From Palaemon carinicauda (taxonomy: Eukaryota > Arthropoda > Malacostraca > Decapoda > Palaemonidae): a stretch of 64,000 nucleotides of DNA. The notes under the pieces are model-generated. The model did not search any database and was not told the DNA's origin. It saw nothing but the letters and a program-made list of their open reading frames with translations. The DNA lies in the NCBI RefSeq assembly GCF_036898095.1, contig NC_090757.1:65197964-65261963 (forward strand). The letters run 5' to 3'. Below, one piece after another: positions 54,821 through 64,000 of this stretch. Every line of letters begins with the position of its first letter. Positions within the stretch are counted from its first letter, which is position 1. The position numbers were made by a program, and so were the translations under genes.

Positions 54821-54981
54821 TAGAAAAAGACAAAAAGAAAATTAAGTCTGTCATTAACGAGGACGAAAAACAGCAACGTCTGTCTTCGTCCGAGCCAAAA
54901 AGTGAAGTGGGACAACTCACAGGTGTGTGGGGGGGGGGGGGAGAGGTAGCAAGCTACCCCTTCCCTACCCCCTGCTAACTA
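54821..54981. repeat. DIRS c leader and truncated right terminal module
   Basis: A very short leader is followed by GTCCGAGCCAAAAAGTGAAG, a G run (54930-54941), TAGCAAGCTA and CTGCTAACTAG. The outer part of the module (about 150 bases, ending GGTTACGGAACAA in other copies) is missing. Confidence 0.7.
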
Positions 54982-55156
54982 GCCATTAGATTTTTAACGA
55001 GGGTTAACTACCCTCTCGCTAGTTAGCGAGGGGGTAGGGGAGGGGTAGCTAGCTACCCCTCCCCCCTCACACACCGGTGAACTGATTCACTTCGCTTAGA
55101 GGTAGGACTTCACGGGGGACAGGGCTGGCAGGCAAATATGTGTAAATAGCTAAGGA
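54982..55156. repeat. Terminal module fragment at the c/d junction
   Basis: CCATTAGATTTTTAACGAGG through CTCGCTAGTTAGCGAGGGGG to AAATATGTGTAAATAGCTAAGG. It is the inner two-thirds of a DIRS terminal module, orientation opposite to the one just left of it. The two together form an interrupted palindrome around 54981. Confidence 0.75.
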
Positions 55157-56499
55157 GAAGAGAAGAGTGGACTTCGTAGTGACTTCTCCTAGGGTTAAAC
55201 TGGCTCCCAAGAAGTCCTTCAGGAAGGCGCCTTTCCCCCCTCAGACGGTTTCTCCTTGCGCTGTGGACGAAGCCTTTCCATCCTCAGGAGAGTTCAGCGA
55301 GGTGAGACATTCTCCCACGGCACCAATAGGAGGAACCCCACCTCGAATAGGAGAATAGTCTCGTGTGGGGGCAGAGAGGAGCCCTCAGACTTCTTTACTG
55401 GAGTCCTGTATTCCTCCTAGGAGGGAGCCCAAGGACTCGAAGACCGTCCCTATGTCTTCATCCTGGAGTCGACCAAAGCCAGCAAGACCACAGGAGAACG
55501 TCCACGTGTCCCCCCAAGTAGACTTTGCTGCCAGTCCACAAGGAGGAGAGCGGCACGAGTCGGAGCATGCATTCTGGCAGGTCCCGAGTCTGATGAGGCA
55601 ACTCAACAGGCAAGGATACGGTTCTGGACCGAGTCTACAGCACTCAAAAACCTCCGAAGGCCAGTGCGGCTCTGCCCTGGTCCCAGGGTGTTAAGAGCGC
55701 CAGAGACAAGGTTGAGAGCCAGCTCTCCGAACTCGCCTCCTCCAGCCGTTCCTCTGCTGGCAACAAACACCTCCCATCTCCTCGCGTACAGCAGAGGAGG
55801 TACTTCGAGATCATGGGGGAGTCTTGTTTAGCTCTTCCTCTCCACCATTCTGTGGAAGAGCTCTCCAGGGGAATTTCTCTTGAGAAACTCTCCGCCCAGC
55901 AGGTGACATTCTCGGCTACAGAGATCTTCAGCCAGGAGAAAGTCGTAAAGTGTGCCATGCAGGCCACTTCGTGGTTGGATGTCTGGCTGGGGTCTCTGGG
56001 CATCCTGTTGTGATCCGAGGACTTGTCCAAGGAGAGCACCAGGAAGGCCATGGAAACTTTTCTCCTCTCGGGCACGCGCACCACCAAGTTTCTAGCTCAC
56101 CAAGTTTCGAACTTGTGGGCAAACTCGATCTTGAAGCGTCGTGATGCGGTGACCGAGAGGTTCTATGCGAAGGTCCCAGCCGTGGATGTCTGCAAGCTCA
56201 GACACTCTTCCATCCTTGGAAAGAGCCTGTTTGAGCCCAAGGATGTTGAACGGACAGCTGAGAGGTGGAGGAAGTCGAATCACGATTCTCTCCTCCAAAG
56301 GGCTCTTACATCCAGACCCTACAAGCCTCCAGCACCTCAACAACAACAGCTTCGTCAGTCTAGGAAATTGAAACATGCTCCGGCAGCAAAGGCAAAGGTG
56401 TCCAAACAGCAGCCCTTTCCCGTCAAGGACAGGAAGGGTGGGAAGTCCTCCAGGGGAGGCAAGAATCCTAGAGGGAGCGGCCGAGGCCGCAAACGCTAG
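55157..56499 (+). pseudogene. DIRS d ORF1, carboxy half
   Basis: It begins at VDFVVTSPRVKLAPKKS (matching DIVVTSPRVKLAPKRS of DIRS c). A deletion after MRQLNRQ (near 55615) shifts frame, and the conserved capsid-like region then reads ARDKVESQLSELAS, RRYFEIMGESCLALPLHHSVEEL and VWLGSLGILL. A TGA at 56011-56013 replaces the Arg codon of LLRSEDLSK. The rest is open to the TAG at 56497-56499, with FLAHQVSNLWANS and a basic tail (RGGKNPRGSGRGRKR) lost by frameshift in DIRS c. Confidence 0.8.
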
Positions 56500-58573
56500 G
56501 ATTGGCAATCCCCTTGCGTGTCCACCAGTGGGGGGATGCCTGCAGAGTTGCGCGTTCAGGTGGCAGCAACTCGGGCCCGATTCCTGGACGATCTCTGTGA
56601 TCAGCCAAGGATATTGCGTCCCGTTCATGACATCTCTTCCTCCCCTGACAGCGAATCCAGTGTCGTTGAGCTCCTATGCCATGGGATCGGTAAAGGGGTT
56701 AGCCCTTCGGGCAGAAGTCGAGATCATGCTCAAGAAGGATGCTATCCAAGAGGTCGTCGACGGCTCCCCAGGCTTTTTCAGTTGACTCTTTCTTGTAAAG
56801 AAGGCGTCTGGAGGCTGGAGACCGGTCATCGACCTCTCAGCCCTGAACAAGTTTGTCAAACAAATTCCGTTCAGCATGGAGACAGCAGAGATGGTCAGAC
56901 TTGCAGTGAGACCGCAAGATTTCATGTGCACACTGAATCTAAAGGACGCGTACTTCCAGATCCCAATCCATCCGTCTTCCAGGAAGTACTTGAGATTCAG
57001 CCTAGACAACAAGATCTACCAGTTCAAGGTGCTGTGTTTCGGTCTCTCCACAGCACCACAGGTGTTCACCAGAGTGTTCACCCTGATATCTTCGTCGGCA
57101 CACAGGATCGGCATCCATCTCCTTCGCTATCTGGACGACTGGCTGATCCTGGCAGACTCGGAGTCGACCCTTCTTCGACACAGAGACAAGCTTCTGGGAC
57201 TTTGTCAAGATCTAGGGATTATGGTAAATCTTGAGAAGTCTTCTCTGCTTCCGTCTCAACGACTGGTATATCTAGTCATGATATTGGACACCAATCTCCA
57301 CAAATCCTTTCCATCAGAAGACTGGAAAGCAAGGCTGAGAAGGGTCGCAGAGCCTTTCCTCATACTAAAAGAGCTTCCAGCCCAATCTTGGTGACGTCTT
57401 TTAGGTCACCTGTCCTCCCTGGCCCGTCTAGTTCCAAACGGCTTCCTCAAGATGAGATCCCTGCAATGGCGGCTCAAGTCCCGGTGGAATCAAGGCTACG
57501 ATTCCCCAGACATTCTGGTCACTATGGGGCCTGTGGAATGGAAGGACCTGCAGTGGTGGTTGACCGATGGAAACCTTCGAAAGGGAGTGGATCTTCTCGT
57601 CCTCCCCCCGGATTTGATGCTGTTCTCGAATGCGTCAAAAGAAGGGTGGGGGCCCCATGTTCTGAACCACAGGATCTCAGGCCGGTGGTCAGAATCAGAA
57701 AAGTACTTCCACATCAATCTGCTAGAAATGAAGGCCGTATATCTAGCCCTTCAACAGTTCCAACAGACCATGGCGGGTCACTCTGTGGTGGTGATGAGCG
57801 ACAAACCAACAGTAGTGGCTTATATCAACAAGCAGGGAGGTGCATTTTCACAACAGCTATCCCATCTTGCAATAGAGATTCTGAGATGGGCCGAAGTCCA
57901 CACGATACCACTATCTGCTCGCTTCATTCCCGGCAAAAGGAATGTGCTCGCCGACAGTCTGAGCAGAGCTTCGCAGATAGTGAGTACCGAGTGGTCTTTG
58001 GATCCTCTAGTAGCCAACAAAGTCCTGACTTTGTGGGGTTCCCCGACAGTGGACTTGTTCGCGACAGCCTTGAATTTCAAGCTGCCGCTGTACTGCTCCC
58101 CAGTCCCGGACCCCAAGGAACTCTGGCAAGATGCCTTCCAACAACGGTGGGACAACATCGATGTCTATGCCTTCCCACCGTTCTGTCTGATGAGAAGGGT
58201 ACTCAACAAGACCAGACTATCGGTCAACCTATCGATGACCTTGATGGCTCCGCTATGGCATCATGCAGAGTGGTTCCCGGACCTTCTGCAGCTCCTCACG
58301 GAACTCCCGAGAGAACTCCCCCCACGACACGAGCTACTCAGGCAACCAAAGTGCAACATCTTCCACAAAGCCGTAGCTTCGCTTCGGCTTCACGCCTGTA
58401 GACTATCCAGCATCTCCTCACAGAGAGAGGCTTTTCGCAACAAGTTGCGGAGAGGATGTCTCGACACCTGCGAAAGTCATCTGCAGGGGTCTACCAGGCG
58501 AAGTGGAGAATCTTCTGTGGTTGGTGTCGTTGGAGGGGTATCTCTCCCTTCGATGACACTATTCCAGCAATAG
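56375..58573 (+). pseudogene. DIRS d reverse transcriptase/RNase H, one frame with two stops
   Basis: A single frame of 733 codons overlapping the ORF1 end, interrupted only by TGA at 56783-56785 (FFS-stop-LFLVKK; CGA in DIRS c) and TGA at 57392-57394. RT motif A is TLNLKDAY: the catalytic Asp is Asn (AAT, 56936-56938). Motif C YLDDWLILAD is intact. RNase H (NASKEGWGPHVLN, MSDKPTVVAYINKQGG, FIPGKRNVLADSLSR) and the carboxy region (DLFATALNFKLPLYCSPVPDP, YAFPPFCLMRRVL, APLWHHAEWFPDLL) are complete to the TAG at 58571-58573. The first Asp of the RNase H core (DAS) is Asn here. It overlaps the recombinase start by 118 bases. Confidence 0.87.
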
Positions 58574-59424
58574 CGGAGTTTCTTGTATATTTGCGGGAGG
58601 GAATGCACCTTTCGGTCTCGGCGGTGAAAGGCTATCGCCCAGCCTTAAGCCTGGCCTTCAGGCTGAAAGGATTGGACATTTCTTCCTCGCTGGAACTTTC
58701 CTTGCTCATACGAAGCTACGAACTTACCTGCCCTCAGTCGGAAGTGAGACCTCCTCCATGGAATGTGGTTCGGGTTCTCAGGGCTCTTAAGAGACCTCCG
58801 TTCGAACCATTACGCCAGGCTTCTGATCGTCACCTGACTTGGAAGACTGTGTTCCTGCTCGCTCTGGCTTCAGCCAAGCGTGTCGGTGAACTTCATGGTC
58901 TCTCGTACGACATCGCCCATTCAAGGGGATGGGGGGAGGTAACGTTCAGGTTTGTCCCTGAATTTGTTGCTAAGACTCAAAATCCTGGAGTTCCGGACCC
59001 ACGGTTCGACTCCTTCAGGGTTTCGAGTCTTCGTTCTGTAACAGATGACCTAGACCGTCTCCTACTATGCCCAGTAAGGAGTCCGTCCTCGCGGGCAAGC
59101 CCTGTTTGTGAGCATGGGAAGGACGGAGAGGAGGGTTACCAAGAATACCATCTCAGCTTGGATTCGAAGGGTCATCCATCATGCCCTGAATCCAGATCCT
59201 CCTCCGTCACGTCGCCCTAGAGCACACGATGTCAGAGGCATCGCAACGTCCCTGGCATTCAAGAGAAACTTTTCTTTGACGCAGGTGCTACAAGCTGGGG
59301 TCTGAAGCGTCAAACGACCTTCACAACCCATTACCTGCAGGACGTGACCCACAGGAGCCTCGATACGTTCTCTATCGGCCCTGTGGTGGCTGCACAACAG
59401 CTGGTCTATCCTCAGGCTCCTTAA
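58456..59424 (+). pseudogene. DIRS d tyrosine recombinase, two frameshifts
   Basis: Open from MSRHLRKSS to about 59080, keeping the first catalytic Arg (LASAKRVGELHGLS). A 32-base deletion relative to DIRS c at GTAAGGAGTC/CGTCCTC (near 59083, with GTC at the join) then shifts frame. HxxR (AHDVRGIATS, near 59225) is readable in the new frame. A 1-base loss at GCTGGGGTCTGAAG (near 59303) shifts frame again before the Tyr region, which is still visible as THYLQDVTHRS. The normal stop is lost and reading would continue to 59424. DIRS c has the intact frame but lacks Arg142; DIRS d has the Arg but a broken frame. Confidence 0.85.
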
Positions 59425-59889
59425 TGGACAGGTAGCAGTAGGTTGAGGGCATTATTACCCGGTTTTAGACTGCATGAATGAAAAAGTATGTCTGGCCCTT
59501 ACTCTTTTCTTCATCCTCCCCTCTCTTGGGGAAAGCAGCATCCTGGGTTCTCTGTATAGCTGACCTCAAACCACTGCATGTAAACCATGCTTCCTTGTGC
59601 TCCTAGTATTAATATAATATTGTCGCGTCCCCCATACTCTGACGAGGTGGTATTGGGAACGTCCTAACCTAGATTTCCATCTAAAGGACTTCAGGTCAAC
59701 TTCCTAGGATGAGTCACACTTCTTTCCTTCACAAACAAGCTTATGTAGGCCGCACGTTCCTTGCGGAGCAAGGAATTTGCGAGGTGCAGGGACTTTTTCT
59801 CGAGTGCTGCTCACTCGGATTCTGAGTCCCCGGGCAAAGCCAAAGCCAGTAAGGCGGAGACTTTCCACTCTACCTAAGGGTTAAGTCAC
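59425..59889. other. DIRS d 3' noncoding segment
   Basis: Reverse-orientation counterpart of 47491-47970, with GAGGTGGTATTGGGAACG, CTTATGTAGGCCG and TTCTCGAGTGCTGCTCACTC. No coding frame. Confidence 0.5.
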
Positions 59890-60229
59890 CCCATGTAAAT
59901 AGCGTGGTTTGTATTTCGGTTACGGAACAAATGACAAATTCGGAGATAATTTGTATTTTTCCTAACCATACAAACCTTAGCTATTTACACATATTTGCCC
60001 ACCAGCCCTGTCCCCCGTGAAGTCCTACCTCTAAGCGAAGTGAATCAGTTCACCGGTGTGTGAGGGGGGAGGGGTAGCTAGCTACCCCTCGCTAACTAGC
60101 GAGAGGGTAGTTAACCCTCGTTAAAAATCTAATGGCTAGTCATTTCAGCTACGACGAAAGTAATACCCCATGTAAATAGCTAAGGTTTGTATGGTTAGGA
60201 AAAATACAAATTATCTCCGAATTTGTCAT
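59890..60229. repeat. DIRS d right terminal module and palindrome
   Basis: CATGTAAATAGCGTGGTTTG through GGTTACGGAACAAATGACAA into the arm CGGAGATAATTTGTATTTTTCC, then the module interior and the inverted outer arm ending AATTTGTCAT. It is a mirror of 47137-47490, so the c+d pair is bounded by the same sequence in inverted orientation. Confidence 0.8.
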
Positions 60230-61010
60230 ATTAATAAATAAAGGTGCTCTAATACACCCATCTGATGACATGATTAATCTATGCCTGTGCTGTGAAAGAA
60301 CTTCAGAGATTTGATAGGAATTAGCAGTGATACGCACATGGAGTTGGATAAAAATGGTATTGAAAAAATTAATCTATGGAGTAGATTATTTTCATATTAT
60401 CAATACATTTTCAAAATCACGTAAGCATATGTACGAAACTGAACTAGATAATAATCATATTTTTTTTTCTTATTAAGGCTGTTGCATAAAAATACCTGTA
60501 GATCATAAATTTTTATACTTCTAAAAATTTCTCAGCAAGATTACTAGCAAAAATATAAAAAAAAACTTGTCACGTGTATACAAAATCGATACTCTTTAGT
60601 GGCCAGTAGTCACTTCCTCAATGAATTTTATGTCAACGTATAGTTGAAAAAAATAAAATAAAATCCCAAAACACAAATGGTCTCCTTTGACCTTCTTAAT
60701 GACTACTTCGCTTCAGAGGCGTGAAGTCAATTTATCTTAAGTCTTGTACTTGATGTTTAAAACATTGATGGGAATTATCCGTTTACAAATGACATTTTAT
60801 CACTTTGTTAATCTTTTACGTCCCTGTCCAAGGAATTGATCCTTCTTAGGATTATCATAATAATCAAGAGTAATGCAAAAAGGGTAAAGTGATAGCTGAT
60901 TACTCTCCTCCAAATTAATTTCTGCCTACAGTAGGGGGCGTGTCAGCTATGACAGTACGCTTCACCGTTTCCCATTAGCATTGACTACCTGCGCCACCTC
61001 CCCCCATTTA
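60230..61010. other. AT-rich segment, nothing recognised
   Basis: Sequence after the DIRS d end, with poly-T and AAAATAAAATAAAAT runs. By the nesting model this could be the continuation of the Gypsy element (env or 3' LTR), but I found no match by eye to the leader at 11347-11959 and no credible coding frame. Confidence 0.45.
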
Positions 61011-61200
61011 ACCTCCTTGCTTCAGCCTCGTCATCACAGCGGTCCCCCGCAGAAGAGTCTCCACTTCAATCGTCTCCTGGCCTTCGACCTTTGCCCATTC
61101 CTGGACGTTCTTCCGACGACTCTACTGCTAGTCCTCAGACCTCGGTCCTGGAGTCTTCTGTAGATTGTTCGCGATTCCCATCGGTGGATGTTCGCCCTTC
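61011..61200 (+). pseudogene. DIRS ORF1 fragment leading into the array
   Basis: Plus-strand text RSPAEESPLQSSPGLRPLP and PGRSSDDSTASPQTSVLES has the Ser/Pro/acidic composition of the region just before PSDLLSPFL in DIRS c (PPEEEPPRQEQPVTAAPL). It is the unrepeated part of the ORF1 source, so the array grew from a DIRS copy in plus orientation. Confidence 0.5.
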
Positions 61201-62124
61201 CAAAGGGTACATTCCTACCAGCCGACCTGCCGAACTACTATCACCGTTCCTGTCTCCGGTACAGCCTCCTGAGGAAGTGTGCAACTGCGTGCCAACGCTC
61301 TTCAGGTCGCCAGTGCCCTGCAGTGCACCAGCACTCACCAACATCTCGTCAGCGCCAGCCTGCTCTGTAACGCTTTGCAGAGCGCCCATTCTCTCCAGCT
61401 CGTCAGCGCTCTAGAATTCGATGCTCGTTAGACAAATAGCCTTCACCTACTCGTCCTCAGCGCCTTCCACACAGCCTCGTCACAGAGAGCAATGTTTGGC
61501 AGCTCGGCAGCCCTCACTAGCCAACCTACAGTCGCCGGAGCAACATCACTCGCCGAAACCTCAATATACTCCCACGCATTTTCGGTCTCCTGCTCGTCAA
61601 CGCTCTCCTATACGACCACGCACTACCGCACGCTAGCCCCCTCCCACGCGCAAGCCCCCTCCCGCGCGCTAGACCCCTCCCCACGCTAGCCCCCTCCCGT
61701 GCGCCAGCCCCCATTCCTACCAGCCGACCTGCCGAACTACTATCACCGTTCCTGTCTCCGGTACAGCCTCCTGAGAAAGTGTGCAACTGCGTGCAAACGC
61801 TTTTCAGGTCGCCAGTGCCCTGCTGTGCACCAGCACTCACCAACATCTCGTCAGCGCCAGCCTTATCAGTAACGCTTTACAGAGCGCCCATTCTCTCCAG
61901 CTCGTCAGCGCTCTAGAATTCGATGTTCGTTAGACAAAGAGCCTTCACCTACTTGTCCTCAGCGCCTTCCAGCACAGCCTCGTCACAGAGAGCAATGTTT
62001 GGCAGCTCGGCAGCCCTCACTAGCCAACCTACAGTCGCCGGCGCAACATCACTTGCCGAAACCTCAATGTACTCCCACGCATTTTCGGTCTCCTGCTCGT
62101 CAACGCTCTCCTATACGACCACGC

Positions 62125-62330
62125 ACTACCGCGCGCTAGCCCCCTCCCGCGCGCTAGCCCCCTCATGCGCGCTAGCCCCCTCCCGCGCGCTAGCCCCCTC
62201 CCGCGCGCTAGCCCCCTCCCGCGCGCTAGCCCCCTCCCGCGCGCTAGCCCCCTCCCGCGCGCTAGCCCCCTCCCGTGCGCTAGCCCCCTCCCGCTCGCTA
62301 GCCCCCTGCCGCGCGCCAGCCCCCTCCCGG
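62125..62330. repeat. 18-bp GC-rich minisatellite inside the ORF1 array
   Basis: GCGCTAGCCCCCTCCCGC repeats about eleven times here. This accounts for the extra length of the 644-bp unit; the other units have two to four copies (near 61630-61710, 62775-62855, 63283-63350 and 63780-63860). The period is a multiple of three, giving a six-residue SPLPRA-like repeat on one strand and an Arg/Gly repeat on the other. Confidence 0.88.
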
Positions 62331-64000
62331 TGGATGTTCGCCCTTCCAAACGGTACATTCCTACCAGCCGACCTGCCGAACTACTATCACCGTTCCTGTC
62401 TCCGGTACAGCCTCCTGAGGAAGTGTGCAACTGCGTGCCAACGCTCTTCAGGTCGCTAGTGCCCTGCTGTGAACCAGCACTCACCAACATCTCGTCAGCG
62501 CCAGCCTGCTCAGTAACGCTTTACAGAGCGCCCATTCTCTCCAGCTCGTCAGCGCTCTAGAATTCGATGTTCGTTAGACAAATAGCCTTCACCTACTCGT
62601 CCTCAGCGCCTTCCAGCACAGCCTCGTCACAGAGAGCAATGGATGGCAGCTCGGCAGACCTCACTAGCCAACCTACAGTCGCCGGCGCAACATCACTCAC
62701 CGAAACCTCAATGTACTCCCAAGCATTTTCGGTCTCCTGCTCGTCAACGCTCTCCTATACGACCACGTACTACTGCGCGCTAGCCCCCTCCCGCGCGCTA
62801 GCCCCCTCCCGCGCGCTAGCCCTCTCCCGTGCGCCAGCCCCCTCCCGTGCGCCAGCCCCCATTCCTACCAGCTGACCTGCCGAACTACTATCACCATTCC
62901 TGTCTCCGGTACAGCCTCCTGAGGAAGTGTGCAACTGCGTGCCAATGCTTTTCAGGTCGCCAGTGCCCTGCTGTGCACCAGCACTCACCAACATCTCGTC
63001 AGCGCCAGCCTGCTCAGTAACGCTTTACAGAGTGCCCATTCTCTCCAGCTCGTCAGCGCTCTAGAATTCGATGTTCGTTAGACAAATAGCCTTCACCTAC
63101 TCGTCCTCAGCGCCTTCCAGCACAGCCTCGTCACAGAGAGCAATGTTTGGCAGCTCGGCAGACCTCACTAGCCAACCTACAGTCGCCGGCGCAACATCAC
63201 TCACCAAAACCTCAATGTATTCCCACGCATTTTCGGTCTCCTGCTCGTCAACGCTCTCCTATACGACCACGTACTACTGGGCGCTAGCCCCTCCCGCGTG
63301 CTAGCCCCCTCCCGCGCGCTAGCCCCCTCCCGCGCGCCAGCCCCCTCCCGGTGGATGTTCGCCCTTCCAAAGGGTACATTCCTACCAGCCGACCTGCCAA
63401 ACTACTATCACCGTTCCTGTCTCCGGTACAGCCTTCTGAGGAAGTGTGCAACTGCGTGCAAACGCTCTTCAGGTCGCCAGTGCCCTGCAGTGCACCAGCA
63501 CTCACCATCTCGTCAGCGCCATCCTGCTCAGTAACGCTTTACAGAGCGCCCATTCTCTCCAGCTCGTCAGCGCTCTAGAATTCGATGCTCATTAGACAAA
63601 TAGCCTTCACCTACTCGTCCTCAGCGCCTTCCAGCACAGCCTCGTCACAGAGAGCAATGTTTGTCAGCTGGGCAGACCTCACTAGCCAACCTATAGTTGC
63701 CGGCGCAACATCACTCGCCGAAACCTCAATGCATTTTCGGTCTCCTGCTCGTCAACGCTCTCCTATACGACCACGCACTACCGCACGCCAGCCCCTTTCC
63801 CGCGCGCCAGCCCCTCTCCCGCGCGCCAGCCCCTCTCCCGCGTGCCAGCCCTCTCCTGCGCGCCACCCCCCCTCCCGCACGCCACCCCCCTCCTTTGCCC
63901 TACCCCCCTCCTTTGCCCCACCCCTCTCCCGCGCGCCAACGCTCGCCAACGCTAGAGCTTCTAACTGCTCTCCAGCAACTCCCTGCTCAGCACTGTGATG

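Larger units (their letters stand above)
47137..54981 (-). mobile_element. Near-complete DIRS retroelement 'DIRS c'
   Basis: About 7.85 kb in minus orientation: leader and cut right end near 54840-54981, ORF1 54820-50866, RT/RNase H to 48840, tyrosine recombinase 48957-47971, 3' noncoding region, and terminal module 47490-47137. The left end ATGCCAATTTCGGAGATAATTTG sits just behind the Gypsy pol. The right end is truncated inside the terminal module (GCTAACTAG at 54981), where DIRS d begins in the opposite orientation. It is the best-preserved DIRS here and served as reference for the others. I saw no clear methyltransferase domain. Confidence 0.87.
54982..60229 (+). mobile_element. 5'-truncated DIRS retroelement 'DIRS d', head-to-head with DIRS c
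   Basis: Plus orientation. It starts with part of a terminal module (54982-55156). This is joined at AGCTAAGG/AGAAGAG to the middle of ORF1 (55157), so the leader and ORF1 amino half are missing. RT/RNase H, recombinase and the 3' end are present, finishing in an inverted terminal module (59890-60229, AATTTGTCAT). It shares more sequence with DIRS c than with DIRS a or b, so c and d are the same subfamily. Confidence 0.85.
61011..64000 (+). repeat. Tandem array of ~500-640 bp units derived from DIRS ORF1
   Basis: The landmark GAATTCGATG-TCGTTAGACA occurs at 61414, 61916, 62560, 63064 and 63578 (spacings 502, 644, 504, 514). Each unit encodes, in one plus frame, SRPAELLSPFLSPVQPPEEV, close to ARPSDLLSPFLAAD in DIRS c ORF1, followed by Ser/Pro/Arg-rich text including RQRSPIRPRT. 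Units end with stops (for example CTCTAG just before GAATTC), so the array is not a long gene. It runs off the right edge of the window. Confidence 0.8.

Noticed and set aside
57388..58401. 337-codon plus-strand frame overlapping DIRS d RNase H
   Set aside because: Shadow of the real RT/RNase H frame, which shows the RNase H motifs; this frame shows none.
60230..61010. 3' LTR of the Gypsy element downstream of DIRS d
   Set aside because: No stretch matching the leader at 11347-11959 was found by eye; a proper alignment could still reveal one.

Overview
This window is eukaryotic repeat DNA made almost entirely of nested, mostly dead retrotransposons. I recognise no host gene, rRNA or tRNA. 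It carries a Ty3/Gypsy LTR-type element (gag, zinc knuckle, protease, RT, RNase H, integrase) and at least four copies of DIRS-type tyrosine-recombinase retroelements (arginine/serine-rich ORF1, RT/RNase H, tyrosine recombinase, split inverted terminal modules). There is also one short DNA transposon with a TA target duplication. DIRS families of this kind, (GA)n tracts, an arthropod-style TCAGT initiator and heavy minisatellite content suggest an arthropod, plausibly a decapod crustacean. That assignment is inference; no species-diagnostic gene is present.

Layout. 1-1484: AT-rich flank containing a 374-bp-period direct repeat. 1485-43007: a head-to-tail array of a composite unit of about 10.7 kb. 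Each of the first three units is Gypsy gag + solo DIRS terminal module + truncated DNA transposon + decayed minus-strand DIRS ('DIRS a', about 8.0 kb), followed by a Gypsy leader with TATA and initiator that drives the next gag. The fourth unit (33399-43007) has the same gag followed by a different, more diverged DIRS ('DIRS b'), which still holds the complete DNA transposon. 43008-46913: the displaced Gypsy gag tail and pol, with at least eight stops or frame breaks. 47051-47128: a possible env-like start behind a splice acceptor. 47137-54981: a near-complete minus-strand DIRS ('DIRS c') with a full-length recombinase frame. 54982-60229: a 5'-truncated plus-strand DIRS ('DIRS d') joined head-to-head to DIRS c. 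60230-61010: AT-rich DNA with nothing recognised. 61011-64000: a tandem array of about 500-640 bp units derived from a DIRS ORF1.

How it fits together. A Gypsy element appears to have been split by DIRS insertions: one DIRS between gag and pol, another upstream of the leader, and a third pair downstream of pol. A rearrangement with an ACCAAG microhomology, followed by unequal exchange, would then have amplified the DIRS-leader-gag segment. Each repeated unit has a plus-strand Gypsy promoter and gag pointing into antisense DIRS sequence, so convergent transcription and small-RNA production are possible but unproven. The DIRS ORF1 region is a recurrent site of minisatellite expansion: 23, 35, 16 and 18 bp arrays arose in different copies, and the 16, 23 and 35 bp arrays are open in many frames because their periods are not multiples of three. 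Many of the long Arg-rich open frames are therefore products of the repeats rather than genes.
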